From: Alphaproteobacteria bacterium
Lineage (GTDB): Bacteria; Pseudomonadota; Alphaproteobacteria; Micropepsales; Micropepsaceae
Length of the DNA stretch: 5,788 bases
Direction: 5' to 3'
Assembly (NCBI GenBank): GCA_028869725.1
Contig: JAGWRJ010000187.1
Coordinates: forward strand, 1 to 5,788
Shown one piece after another: positions 1 through 5,617 of the stretch. Position numbers and translations under genes: made by a program. Position 1 is the stretch's first letter. Each line of letters begins with the position of its first letter. The notes under the pieces were generated by a model. That model saw nothing but the letters and a program-made list of their open reading frames with translations, did no database searches and was not told the origin of the DNA.

Positions 1-231
1 CGTTGATCTGGCGCAAGCAGGCGCGCTGCGATGCACACAACGCGCCTTCGCTGTCAGTTCCCCTCATTGTCACGCGTTTGATCCCCTGTGTCAGGTAAGA
101 CGAGGGCGCCCGCAAGCCAGCCGCCCAGCCCTCCTGCCGGCGAGGGCTGCGGGGGCTGCCCAACACCGCCGCTGGACGCCAACTGGGGGGCCCGCGGCTT
201 GGGGCCAGACGGCCGGATCTGGCTCACCCAC
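1..231. other. Gene-less stretch upstream of the rpsF promoter
   Basis: I see no supportable gene here. The open frames that cross it read as low-complexity Pro/Gly/Arg/Ala text with no recognisable domain, as expected of GC-rich noncoding DNA. A 31-codon frame open from the left edge ends at the TAA at 96-98; it is too short and unlike anything I know, although a 3' gene end cannot be excluded. The stretch contains two strong inverted repeats, at 126-149 and at 189-247 (the latter running into the promoter region); they are listed separately. Confidence 0.6.
126..149. repeat. Short palindromic hairpin, possibly a dispersed intergenic repeat
   Basis: An 8-bp perfect inverted repeat (126-133 with 142-149) encloses an 8-base loop. 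Read through, it encodes text of the PSPPAGEG type. Such text is often seen where intergenic palindromes of the CCCTC...GAGGG kind are mistranslated in GC-rich proteobacteria. Only one copy is present in the window, so calling it a dispersed repeat is inference. The lack of a following T-run argues against an intrinsic terminator. Confidence 0.3.
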
Positions 232-247
232 TTGTCCGCCGCGGGCC
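189..247. other. Long-range inverted repeat with nested hairpin
   Basis: Positions 189-197 and 239-247 are perfectly complementary over 9 bp, extendable by G-U pairs outward. Inside lies a second hairpin, 204-209 with 218-223 (6 bp), extendable to 202-225 with one G-U pair. The right arm falls within the spacer of the candidate rpsF promoter. The fold could therefore be part of an unrecognised RNA, a weak termination signal for something upstream (only TTT follows), or chance in GC-rich DNA. Confidence 0.3.
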
Positions 248-260
248 TTTCGGCTATAGG
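232..260 (+). promoter_or_regulatory. Candidate sigma-70 promoter for rpsF-rpsR-rplI
   Basis: A -35-like TTGTCC (232-237) is separated by 17 bases from a -10-like TATAGG (255-260). Each hexamer matches the consensus at four of six positions, and the spacing is ideal. Transcription would start near 267, leaving a leader of about 136 bases before the rpsF start. It is the best promoter match I found upstream of the operon, but it was found by eye and is not proven. Confidence 0.4.
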
Positions 261-281
261 GCCGCCCTTCAAGCGGCTTGC

Positions 282-345
282 GGTCGCCAGAAGGCCCTGC
301 CTGTGGCAGGGGTCTATGCCGGATGGTCCGGCGTTCTGGCGAACC
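282..345 (+). ncRNA. Predicted three-way-junction RNA in the rpsF leader
   Basis: Three helices nest with almost no unpaired sequence. P1 pairs 282-292 with 334-345 (11 bp, one bulged A at 343). P2 pairs 295-301 with 305-311 (7 bp, TGT loop). P3 pairs 318-323 with 327-332 (6 bp, TGG loop). The joining strands are 2, 6 and 1 bases. The element lies between the candidate promoter and the rpsF ribosome-binding site. In many bacteria the rpsF leader binds the S6:S18 complex for feedback control, so an autoregulatory role is plausible. I could not match it to the published S6:S18 motif, and no function is shown. All stems are Watson-Crick on both strands, so the strand is inferred from position. 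Confidence 0.45.
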
Positions 346-392
346 ATGGTCAGACCCGGCACGCCCGCCGGCTCGGCCCCGCCAGCCTACCT

Positions 393-397
393 AGGGA
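393..397 (+). promoter_or_regulatory. Ribosome-binding site of rpsF
   Basis: AGGGA lies 6 bases before the ATG at 404, a good Shine-Dalgarno match and spacing. It fixes the rpsF start. A short hairpin (356-360 with 367-371) lies between the three-way junction and this site. Confidence 0.7.
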
Positions 398-403
398 CGG
401 ATC

Positions 404-775
404 ATGGCTCTCTACGAGCATCTCCTGATCGCGCGCCAGGATATCAGCGCGCAGGCGGTCGATGCACTCGCCACTCATCTCAAAACCATCATCGAAGGCG
501 AAGGTGGTCAGGTCGAGAAGCAGGAATACTGGGGTCTGCGCGGGCTCGCCTATCGCATCAAGAAAAACCGCAAAGGCCATTACGTACTGCTCAACATCAA
601 CGCGCCGGCCAAGGCCATCTTCGAACTGGAGCGCCAGCTCAAGATCAACGAAGACGTGCTGCGTTACCTGACCGTAAAGGTCGACAAGTTTGAGCAATCG
701 TCCAACAAGGCGCGCCGCGAACGCGAGAATAACCGCGATACGGAAGAGCGCGAGACCAAGGAGACCGTAGAATGA
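404..775 (+). CDS. rpsF: 30S ribosomal protein bS6
   Basis: This 123-residue protein is ribosomal protein bS6, which forms a heterodimer with bS18 and binds the central domain of 16S rRNA on the platform of the small subunit. The N-terminus (MALYEHLLIARQDIS) is the typical first beta-strand and helix. The conserved core segment YWGLRGLAYRIKKN (about residues 42-55) and the stretch GHYVLLNI (58-65) are clear. Residues from about 98 to the end form a highly charged Arg/Glu/Lys-rich tail, as is usual in alphaproteobacterial S6, which is longer than the minimal core of about 95 residues. The start is supported by AGGGA six bases upstream. Its TGA overlaps the rpsR start by four bases (ATGA), so the two partner proteins are probably translationally coupled. 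Identification is secure. Confidence 0.97.
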   Translation: MALYEHLLIARQDISAQAVDALATHLKTIIEGEGGQVEKQEYWGLRGLAYRIKKNRKGHYVLLNINAPAKAIFELERQLKINEDVLRYLTVKVDKFEQSSNKARRERENNRDTEERETKETVE

Positions 776-1011
776 GCCAGGCCGGTGCCCGCCGCCCGTT
801 CTTCCGTCGCAAGAAGACGTGCCCCTTCTCCGGCGCCAACGCGCCGCGGATCGACTACAAGGATACGAAGCTGCTGCAGCGGTTTATTTCGGAGCGGGGT
901 AAGATCGTACCCAGCCGGATCACCGCAGTCTCAGCCAAGAAGCAGCGCCTTCTGGCGCAGGCGATCAAGCGTGCGCGCCTGATGGCTCTGCTGCCCTACG
1001 TGGTGAAGTGA
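772..1011 (+). CDS. rpsR: 30S ribosomal protein bS18
   Basis: This 79-residue protein is bS18, the partner of bS6 in the small-subunit platform. The basic N-terminus (ARRPFFRRKKTCPFSG) carries a single cysteine (C17), so this is not the zinc-ribbon form with several cysteines. The signature segments IDYKD (27-31), LLQRFISERGKI (34-45) and PSRITAVSAKKQR (47-59) are intact, and the protein ends in the usual LLPYVVK. Its length is normal for the family. It starts inside the stop codon of rpsF (ATGA overlap), and an AGA/GGAG-type site in the end of rpsF (GGAG at about 760-763) can serve ribosomes. It is the second gene of the operon and is followed after 10 bases by rplI. Confidence 0.97.
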   Translation: MSQAGARRPFFRRKKTCPFSGANAPRIDYKDTKLLQRFISERGKIVPSRITAVSAKKQRLLAQAIKRARLMALLPYVVK

Positions 1012-1021
1012 GGAAGCGGCC

Positions 1022-1609
1022 ATGCATGTAATCCTGCTTGAACGCGTCGAAAAGCTTGGCCAGATGGGTGATGAGGTCAAAGTGCGCGATGGTTTCGCGC
1101 GCAATTACCTCCTGCCCAAGAAGAAGGCCCTGCGCGCCACTGAAAGTAACCGCAAATACTTTGACAGCCAGCGGGCTCAACTCGAGGCCCGCAACCTGGA
1201 GCGCAAGACCGAGGCCCAGGCGGTCGCCGAAAAGCTGAGCGGGAAAAGCTTTGTGCTGCTGCGCGCGGCCGGCGATCGTGGCCAGCTTTATGGCTCGGTG
1301 TCGCCACGCGACATCGCCGAAGCGATCGATGCCGGGGGCTTTTCCATTGCCCGCACCCAGGTGCCTCTCGACAAGGCGATCAAGACCATCGGCCTGTTCC
1401 CGGTCACCGTCGTCCTTCATCCCGAAGTACGGGTCGAGGTCCAGATCAACGTCGCGCGCACCGAGGACGAAGCCGAACGCCAGGCCCGCGGTGAAGACGT
1501 GCTGGCTGAGGTCACTGAGGAAGAAGAAGAAGGCGCCGCTGGCGCCGAGGGCATCTTTGAAGAGGGCGTCGTCCCTGCTGAAGAGGCAAGCGAGGCCGAA
1601 CGCGCCTGA
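1022..1609 (+). CDS. rplI: 50S ribosomal protein bL9 with acidic C-terminal tail
   Basis: This 195-residue protein is bL9, which binds 23S rRNA through its N-terminal domain and extends from the base of the L1 stalk. The N-domain (1-52) is canonical: MHVILLERVEKLG, then GDEVKVRDGFARNYLLP (16-32). A charged connecting helix follows (about 45-75), then the C-domain with GQLYGSVSPRDIAEAI (87-102) and a final strand region ending near 146. The usual family length is about 150 residues. Here about 49 further residues form a tail with 19 Asp/Glu, including five consecutive Glu. Such extensions are common in alphaproteobacterial L9. The start is set by AGGA (1011-1014), which overlaps the rpsR stop, 7 bases before the ATG. 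It is the last gene before the terminator. Confidence 0.97.
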   Translation: MHVILLERVEKLGQMGDEVKVRDGFARNYLLPKKKALRATESNRKYFDSQRAQLEARNLERKTEAQAVAEKLSGKSFVLLRAAGDRGQLYGSVSPRDIAEAIDAGGFSIARTQVPLDKAIKTIGLFPVTVVLHPEVRVEVQINVARTEDEAERQARGEDVLAEVTEEEEEGAAGAEGIFEEGVVPAEEASEAERA

Positions 1610-1643
1610 AGCGGGGCTTTGAGCGCCTTTAGTCAATGAAACC

Positions 1644-1671
1644 ACGGCCGGAGCCCTGCTCCGGCCGTTTT
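1644..1671 (+). terminator. Intrinsic terminator of rpsF-rpsR-rplI
   Basis: A perfect 11-bp GC-rich stem (1644-1654 with 1658-1668) closes a 3-base CCT loop and runs into TTTT (1668-1671). It begins 34 bases after the rplI stop. Stem strength and the T-run make a rho-independent terminator on the + strand likely. The T-run is short, so some read-through is possible. Confidence 0.85.
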
Positions 1672-1700
1672 GCTGTGTCGCCCGCCTCTTGAAGGTACCT

Positions 1701-1736
1701 GCGTCAGCCAAAAAACGTTTAACTATAGAGTATTAG
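1701..1736 (+). promoter_or_regulatory. Possible promoter region of panB
   Basis: An AT-rich island in otherwise GC-rich DNA contains CTATAGAGTATTAG. TATAGA (1724-1729) is a reasonable -10 element and resembles the TATAGG before rpsF. The best -35 partner at 17-base spacing is only GCGTCA (1701-1706), three of six matches, so the assignment is weak. Its place between the rplI terminator and panB makes a promoter here reasonable. Confidence 0.3.
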
Positions 1737-1759
1737 GCGCCGGCTCCGTGAGCGCGCCT
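1735..1759 (+). other. Hairpin in the panB leader
   Basis: Positions 1735-1740 pair with 1754-1759 and 1743-1746 pair with 1750-1753. This gives a 10-bp stem with a two-base bulge (CG, 1741-1742) and a 3-base loop. If the -10 element at 1724-1729 is real, the hairpin lies at the very 5' end of the panB transcript, where it could stabilise the RNA. No T-run follows, so it is not a terminator. Confidence 0.35.
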
Positions 1760-1847
1760 GCCCCGCAGCCGCACCAAACCCTGATGCCATCCTCTCGAGT
1801 TTCGCACTTGCAGCAAAAGGGAGTAAGGTGCCCGCGGTATTGCAACC

Positions 1848-1852
1848 GGGAG
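1848..1852 (+). promoter_or_regulatory. Ribosome-binding site that decides the panB start
   Basis: GGGAG lies 5 bases before the ATG at 1858. A competing site, AAGGGAG, lies 4 bases before an in-frame GTG at 1828. The ATG is preferred because translation from it begins with the family-typical short lead into KRVTVPEIRAHKG, while the GTG adds ten residues (MPAVLQPGAS) with no known counterpart. Confidence 0.6.
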
Positions 1853-1857
1853 CCAGC

Positions 1858-2685
1858 ATGTCTGCCGTCACCACAACGAAGCGCGTCACCGTTCCTGAAA
1901 TTCGCGCCCATAAAGGCAAGGCCCCGGTGGTTTGTCTGACCTGCTATCATGCCCATACCGCACGACTGCTCGATGCCCATGTCGATCTGATGCTGGTCGG
2001 CGACAGTCTTGGCAATGTCATGCATGGCCTGGAAAGTACCATCCCGGTCACGCTCGACATGATGATTACCGCTGCCAAGGCCGTCATGCGCGGCTCACAC
2101 CACGCCCTCGTCGTAGTCGACATGCCCTTTGGCAGCTATGAGGAATCCCCCCAGATCGCGTTTCGCAATGCGGTGACGGTGATGAAGGAAACCGGCTGCC
2201 AGGCCGTCAAAATGGAGGGAGGCACACGGATCGCCGAGACCGTGCACTACCTCAGCGAGCGTGGCATTCCGGTGATGGGACACATCGGGCTTACCCCCCA
2301 GATGTTTAACGTTCTCGGCGGGTTCAAGACTCAAGGCCGTACCGAGGCGGAATGGCCTGCAATCGAAGCTGACGCACGTGCCATCGATGCAGCCGGTGCC
2401 TTCGCGGTCGTTCTTGAGGGCATGGCCGAACCGCTTGCAGCCAAAATCACCGCCGAGGTAGCAATTCCCACGATCGGCATCGGCGCTTCGGCTCAATGCG
2501 ACGGACAAATCCTCGTTATGGAAGACATGCTGGGGCTTAACCCCAATCCGCCAAAATTTGTTCGCCAGTACGCCACTCTCGGTCCGCAGATCGAACATGC
2601 CGTCAGGGCGTACGCCGAGGATGTGCGTGCTCGCCGCTTCCCTGGCGAGGAGAACATCTACGCCATGAAGAAGAAGACAGCCTGA
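1858..2685 (+). CDS. panB: 3-methyl-2-oxobutanoate hydroxymethyltransferase
   Basis: PanB transfers a hydroxymethyl group from 5,10-methylenetetrahydrofolate to alpha-ketoisovalerate, giving ketopantoate, the first committed step of pantothenate and CoA synthesis. It is cytosolic and its TIM-barrel subunits usually form a decamer. In the 275-residue form all hallmarks are present: VGDSLGNV with metal ligand D49, D88 in VVVDMPFGSYE, E120 in KMEGG, GHIGLTPQ (141-148), the expected catalytic glutamate E187 in VVLEGM, and IPTIGIGAS (203-211). Length is normal. It stands alone: panC is not adjacent in this window, and the upstream operon is closed by a terminator, so its own promoter is likely. 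Its stop lies three bases from the stop of convergent cysNC. An in-frame GTG at 1828 is the alternative start. Confidence 0.95.
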   Translation: MSAVTTTKRVTVPEIRAHKGKAPVVCLTCYHAHTARLLDAHVDLMLVGDSLGNVMHGLESTIPVTLDMMITAAKAVMRGSHHALVVVDMPFGSYEESPQIAFRNAVTVMKETGCQAVKMEGGTRIAETVHYLSERGIPVMGHIGLTPQMFNVLGGFKTQGRTEAEWPAIEADARAIDAAGAFAVVLEGMAEPLAAKITAEVAIPTIGIGASAQCDGQILVMEDMLGLNPNPPKFVRQYATLGPQIEHAVRAYAEDVRARRFPGEENIYAMKKKTA

Positions 2686-2688
2686 GCG

Positions 2689-4602
2689 TCACGCACTGAG
2701 CCGACCCGCACTTTTCAGGGCATCTACGATCTGGTCCGCAGCTGCATCAGGCTGCACCACAGTCGTGTCGATCACAATTTCCGGGGTAAGCGGCGCCTCA
2801 TAGGGGCTGTCAATGCCGGTGAAGTTCTTCAACTGGCCGGCGCGAGCCTTGGCATAAAGGCCCTTGACATCGCGCGCCTCCGCGACTGCCAGAGGCGTTT
2901 CAATATAGATCTCAAAGAATTCTCCTTTAGCCATCAATGCGCGCGCCATGTCGCGTTCGGTCCTGAACGGCGATATGAACGATACCAGCACGATCAGTCC
3001 CGCATCGGCCATCAGCTTGGCCACTTCACCCACGCGCCTGATGTTCTCCACACGATCGGCTTCAGTAAACCCGATATCGCGATTGAGCCCGTGACGGACA
3101 TTGTCACCGTCAAGCAGATAGGTGTGCTTGCCTTCAGCGAGAAGACGCTTTTCGACCAGATTTGCAATGGTCGACTTCCCTGCTCCGGAAAGCCCGGTAA
3201 ACCACAGCACTGCCGGTTTTTGCCCCTTGGCCTGCGCCCGGCTTTCACGCGTCACGTCAAGAGACTGCCAGTGAATATTGTGCGCACGGCGCAACGCAAA
3301 GCGCAGCATGCCTGCGCCCGCCGTCGTATTGCGGATACGGTCGATGAGGATAAACCCGCCCAGTGCCGGGACCTCTTCGTAGGGGTCAAATGCAATGGGA
3401 GCATCAAGCGCGATATTGCAGACCGCGATCTCATTCAACTCGAGCTCCCGCGCCGCCAGATGCTCCAAGGTATTGACGTTGATCCGATATTTGATGTCCG
3501 TGATCGTTGCGGACACCGTGCGGGTACCGAGCTTGAGCCAGTAGGGACGTCCCGGGATCAGCTTGTCCTCAGCCATCCACACGATCGTCGCCTCGAACTG
3601 ATCAGCAACTTCGGCTGGGCTTGCCGCAGCTGCAATTACGTCACCACGTGAACAGTCGATTTCATCTGCAAAAGTGAGGGTTACCGATTGTCCAGCGATG
3701 GCCTCGCTGCGATCGCCATCAGCGGCGATGATGCGCCGGATCGTGCTGGTCTTTCCGGACGGAAGCACACGTATGGCATCGCCAGCCTTGATCATACCGC
3801 TGGCGATCTGACCAGCAAACCCGCGAAAATCGAGATCTGGCCGGTTCACCCATTGCACGGGCAGGCGGAACGGCTTTTGCACCAGCCTGGCTTCATCGAT
3901 CGGAACAGCTTCGAGATGTTCGATCAGACTTGGGCCACGATACCAGGGCATCCTTGTGGTCACGGCGCTGACGTTGTCGCCTTTCAGCCCCGAGATCGGT
4001 ATTGCAAGCACGTCCCCAAGACCAATGCTGTCGGCAAAGGCACGATAATCGGCCACGATCTCGTCAAAGCGGTCCTCCGAGTACCCAACAAGATCCATCT
4101 TGTTGACCGCAAGCACCGCATGACGAATGCCCATAAGGCGCACGAGAAAGGAATGCCGACGGGTCTGGGTGAGGACGCCCTTGCGCGCATCGATAAGGAT
4201 GATAGCCAGGTCCGCTGTCGATGCGCCAGTGACCATGTTGCGCGTATACTGTTCGTGTCCCGGGGTGTCGGCGACAATGAATTTGCGCTTGTCGGTGGTG
4301 AAAAACCGGTAGGCAACATCAATGGTGATGCCCTGCTCGCGTTCGGCGGCAAGCCCGTCTACCAGAAGCGCAAAATCGAGATCACCGCCCTGCGTGCCTA
4401 TTTTTTTGGAGTCGCGCTCCAGGGCTGCCAACTGATCATCAAAGATCAGCTTGGAATCGTACAGCAGGCGGCCAATAAGGGTGGACTTGCCATCATCAAC
4501 CGAACCACAGGTGATGAAGCGTAGCAGCGACTTGCGGCGTTGCCCTTCAAGATAGGCTTCAATATCGGCGTCGCTCATGGTGTCGGAGAGGGACGCGCTC
4601 AT
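2689..4602 (-). CDS. cysNC: Bifunctional sulfate adenylyltransferase subunit 1 / adenylylsulfate kinase
   Basis: This 637-residue fusion joins the GTPase subunit of ATP sulfurylase (CysN) to APS kinase (CysC). GTP hydrolysis by CysN drives formation of APS by CysD; the CysC part then phosphorylates APS to PAPS. The CysN half (about 1-445) has the G1 loop GSVDDGKS (33-40), the effector region EREQGITID (87-95), DTPGH (112-116) and NKMD (167-170), followed by EF-Tu-like beta-barrel domains. After a short linker, the CysC half (about 460-637) has P-loop GLSGAGKS (470-477), DGDNVRHGLNRDIGF (498-512), FISPF (542-546) with the expected phosphoenzyme serine S544, and KNFTGIDSPYE (592-602). Both active sites look intact. 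The start ATG overlaps the cysD stop by one base (TGATG), with an AGGAAGGG site about 8 bases upstream inside cysD. An internal ATG at codon 9 is less well placed. Confidence 0.96.
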   Translation of the reverse strand: MSASLSDTMSDADIEAYLEGQRRKSLLRFITCGSVDDGKSTLIGRLLYDSKLIFDDQLAALERDSKKIGTQGGDLDFALLVDGLAAEREQGITIDVAYRFFTTDKRKFIVADTPGHEQYTRNMVTGASTADLAIILIDARKGVLTQTRRHSFLVRLMGIRHAVLAVNKMDLVGYSEDRFDEIVADYRAFADSIGLGDVLAIPISGLKGDNVSAVTTRMPWYRGPSLIEHLEAVPIDEARLVQKPFRLPVQWVNRPDLDFRGFAGQIASGMIKAGDAIRVLPSGKTSTIRRIIAADGDRSEAIAGQSVTLTFADEIDCSRGDVIAAAASPAEVADQFEATIVWMAEDKLIPGRPYWLKLGTRTVSATITDIKYRINVNTLEHLAARELELNEIAVCNIALDAPIAFDPYEEVPALGGFILIDRIRNTTAGAGMLRFALRRAHNIHWQSLDVTRESRAQAKGQKPAVLWFTGLSGAGKSTIANLVEKRLLAEGKHTYLLDGDNVRHGLNRDIGFTEADRVENIRRVGEVAKLMADAGLIVLVSFISPFRTERDMARALMAKGEFFEIYIETPLAVAEARDVKGLYAKARAGQLKNFTGIDSPYEAPLTPEIVIDTTVVQPDAAADQIVDALKSAGRLSA

Positions 4603-5510
4603 CAGAAATACCCTTCCTGCTTCTTCTTCTCCATTGACGCGGCCTGATCGCGATCTATGACGCGTCCCTGGCGTTCTGACGTGGTCGTGCGCAGCATCTC
4701 GCCTACAATCTGCGGCACGCTGGTTGCCGAGCTTTCCACCGCACCGGTCAGGGGGTAGCAGCCAAGCGTACGGAAGCGGACCGTGCGCAGCATCGGCATC
4801 TCGCCAGGGGTCAGGGGCATACGATCGTCATCGACCATGATGAGCGCGCCATCTCGCTCCACGACTGGACGGGGCGCTGCAAAATACAGCGGAACGATTG
4901 GGATATGCTCGATCAGGATGTATTGCCAGATATCGAGCTCAGTCCAGTTGGACAGGGGAAAGACGCGGATCGTTTCGCCTCTGGCCTTCCTGGCATTGTA
5001 CAAATTCCACAGCTCTGGCCGCTGATTTTTGGGATCCCAGCGGTGTCCCGCCGCACGAAAAGAAAAGATGCGTTCCTTGGCGCGGCTGGCTTCCTCGTCG
5101 CGTCGCGCGCCACCAAAGGCCGCATCGAAACCATGACGATCAAGAGCCTGTTTGAGGCCCTGTGTTTTCATCACGTCGGTATGTACAGCCGAGCCGTGGG
5201 TAAATGGATTGACCCCTGCCTTCAGACCGTCCTGGTTGACATGGACGATGAGTTCGATACCCGCCTCCTTGGCCACCTGATCGCGCATTTCGTACATCGC
5301 CTTGAACTTCCAGGTCGTGTCGACATGCAGCAGCGGAAAAGGTAGCGGCGCAGGAAGAAAGGCCTTGCGTGCCAGATGCAGCATGACAGCGGAGTCTTTA
5401 CCGATGGAGTACAGCATCACCGGTCTGTCGCATTCGGCGACGACCTCGCGCATGATGTGGATACTCTCCGCCTCCAGGCGTTCCAGGTGGCTCAGTGAAA
5501 GATGGGTCAT
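4602..5510 (-). CDS. cysD: Sulfate adenylyltransferase subunit 2
   Basis: CysD is the catalytic subunit of the heterodimeric ATP sulfurylase. It adenylates sulfate to APS in the cytosol, powered by GTP hydrolysis in its partner CysN. The 302-residue length is normal. The N-terminus (MTHLSLSHLERLEAESIHIMREV) is family-typical. The PP-loop SIGKDSAVMLHLA (35-47) that binds ATP pyrophosphate is intact, as are LLHVDTTWKF (60-69), GGARRDEEASRAKER (133-147), FPLSNWTELDIW (184-195) and the C-terminal RQGRVIDRDQAASMEKKKQEGYF region. It is the first gene of a cysD-cysNC operon with a one-base overlap, so the two subunits are probably made in a fixed ratio. No strong Shine-Dalgarno sequence precedes the ATG; the nearest purine run (GTGAG) is weak and somewhat distant. 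The start rests mainly on family resemblance. Confidence 0.96.
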   Translation of the reverse strand: MTHLSLSHLERLEAESIHIMREVVAECDRPVMLYSIGKDSAVMLHLARKAFLPAPLPFPLLHVDTTWKFKAMYEMRDQVAKEAGIELIVHVNQDGLKAGVNPFTHGSAVHTDVMKTQGLKQALDRHGFDAAFGGARRDEEASRAKERIFSFRAAGHRWDPKNQRPELWNLYNARKARGETIRVFPLSNWTELDIWQYILIEHIPIVPLYFAAPRPVVERDGALIMVDDDRMPLTPGEMPMLRTVRFRTLGCYPLTGAVESSATSVPQIVGEMLRTTTSERQGRVIDRDQAASMEKKKQEGYF

Positions 5511-5542
5511 GCCGATTACACACTCACAGACAGAGCGCGACG

Positions 5543-5569
5543 ATTAGAACAAGAGCACGTCGCTGACAA
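5543..5569 (-). promoter_or_regulatory. Candidate promoter of cysD-cysNC
   Basis: Read on the - strand, TTGTCA (5569-5564, five of six -35 matches) is followed by TCTAAT (5548-5543, five of six -10 matches). The spacer is 15 bases, shorter than the usual 16-18. Start of transcription would be near 5536, leaving a leader of about 25 bases. The hexamers are good but the short spacer lowers confidence; an activator could compensate, as is common for cys genes. Confidence 0.35.
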
Positions 5570-5590
5570 TGGGCGAGTATCCTGCCCATT
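5568..5590. promoter_or_regulatory. Inverted repeat overlapping the cysD promoter
   Basis: AATGGGC (5568-5574) and GCCCATT (5584-5590) form a perfect 7-bp inverted repeat around a 9-base centre. Centre-to-centre spacing of the arms is 16 bases. One arm touches the -35 element of the candidate cysD promoter, as an operator for a dimeric regulator would. It could instead act as a weak terminator for the transporter gene that ends 28 bases upstream on the - strand, but no T-run follows. The regulator is unknown. Confidence 0.35.
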
Positions 5591-5617
5591 TCTACATGAA
5601 GCACTCCGCACAAAGGT

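Noticed and set aside
67..96. TTGTCA followed at about 18 bases by TCAGGT as an upstream promoter
   Set aside because: The -10 match is poor, and the pair at 232-260 is better and closer to rpsF.
54..362. 102-codon - strand open frame in the upstream region
   Set aside because: No recognisable domain; it mirrors the palindromic GC-rich DNA and crosses the structured leader.
88..693. 201-codon + strand open frame overlapping the start of rpsF
   Set aside because: Low-complexity Pro/Gly/Arg text with no domain; its second half is the wrong frame of rpsF.
965..1711. 248-codon - strand open frame
   Set aside because: Antisense to rplI and its terminator; the length is explained by high GC and the codon bias of rplI.
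2095..2598. 167-codon - strand open frame
   Set aside because: Antisense shadow of panB.
3688..4524. 278-codon + strand open frame
   Set aside because: Antisense to the well-identified CysN half of cysNC; no family resemblance.
5568..5590. Inverted repeat as intrinsic terminator of the transporter gene
   Set aside because: The stem is only 7 bp with a 9-base loop and is followed by GTC rather than a T-run on the - strand.
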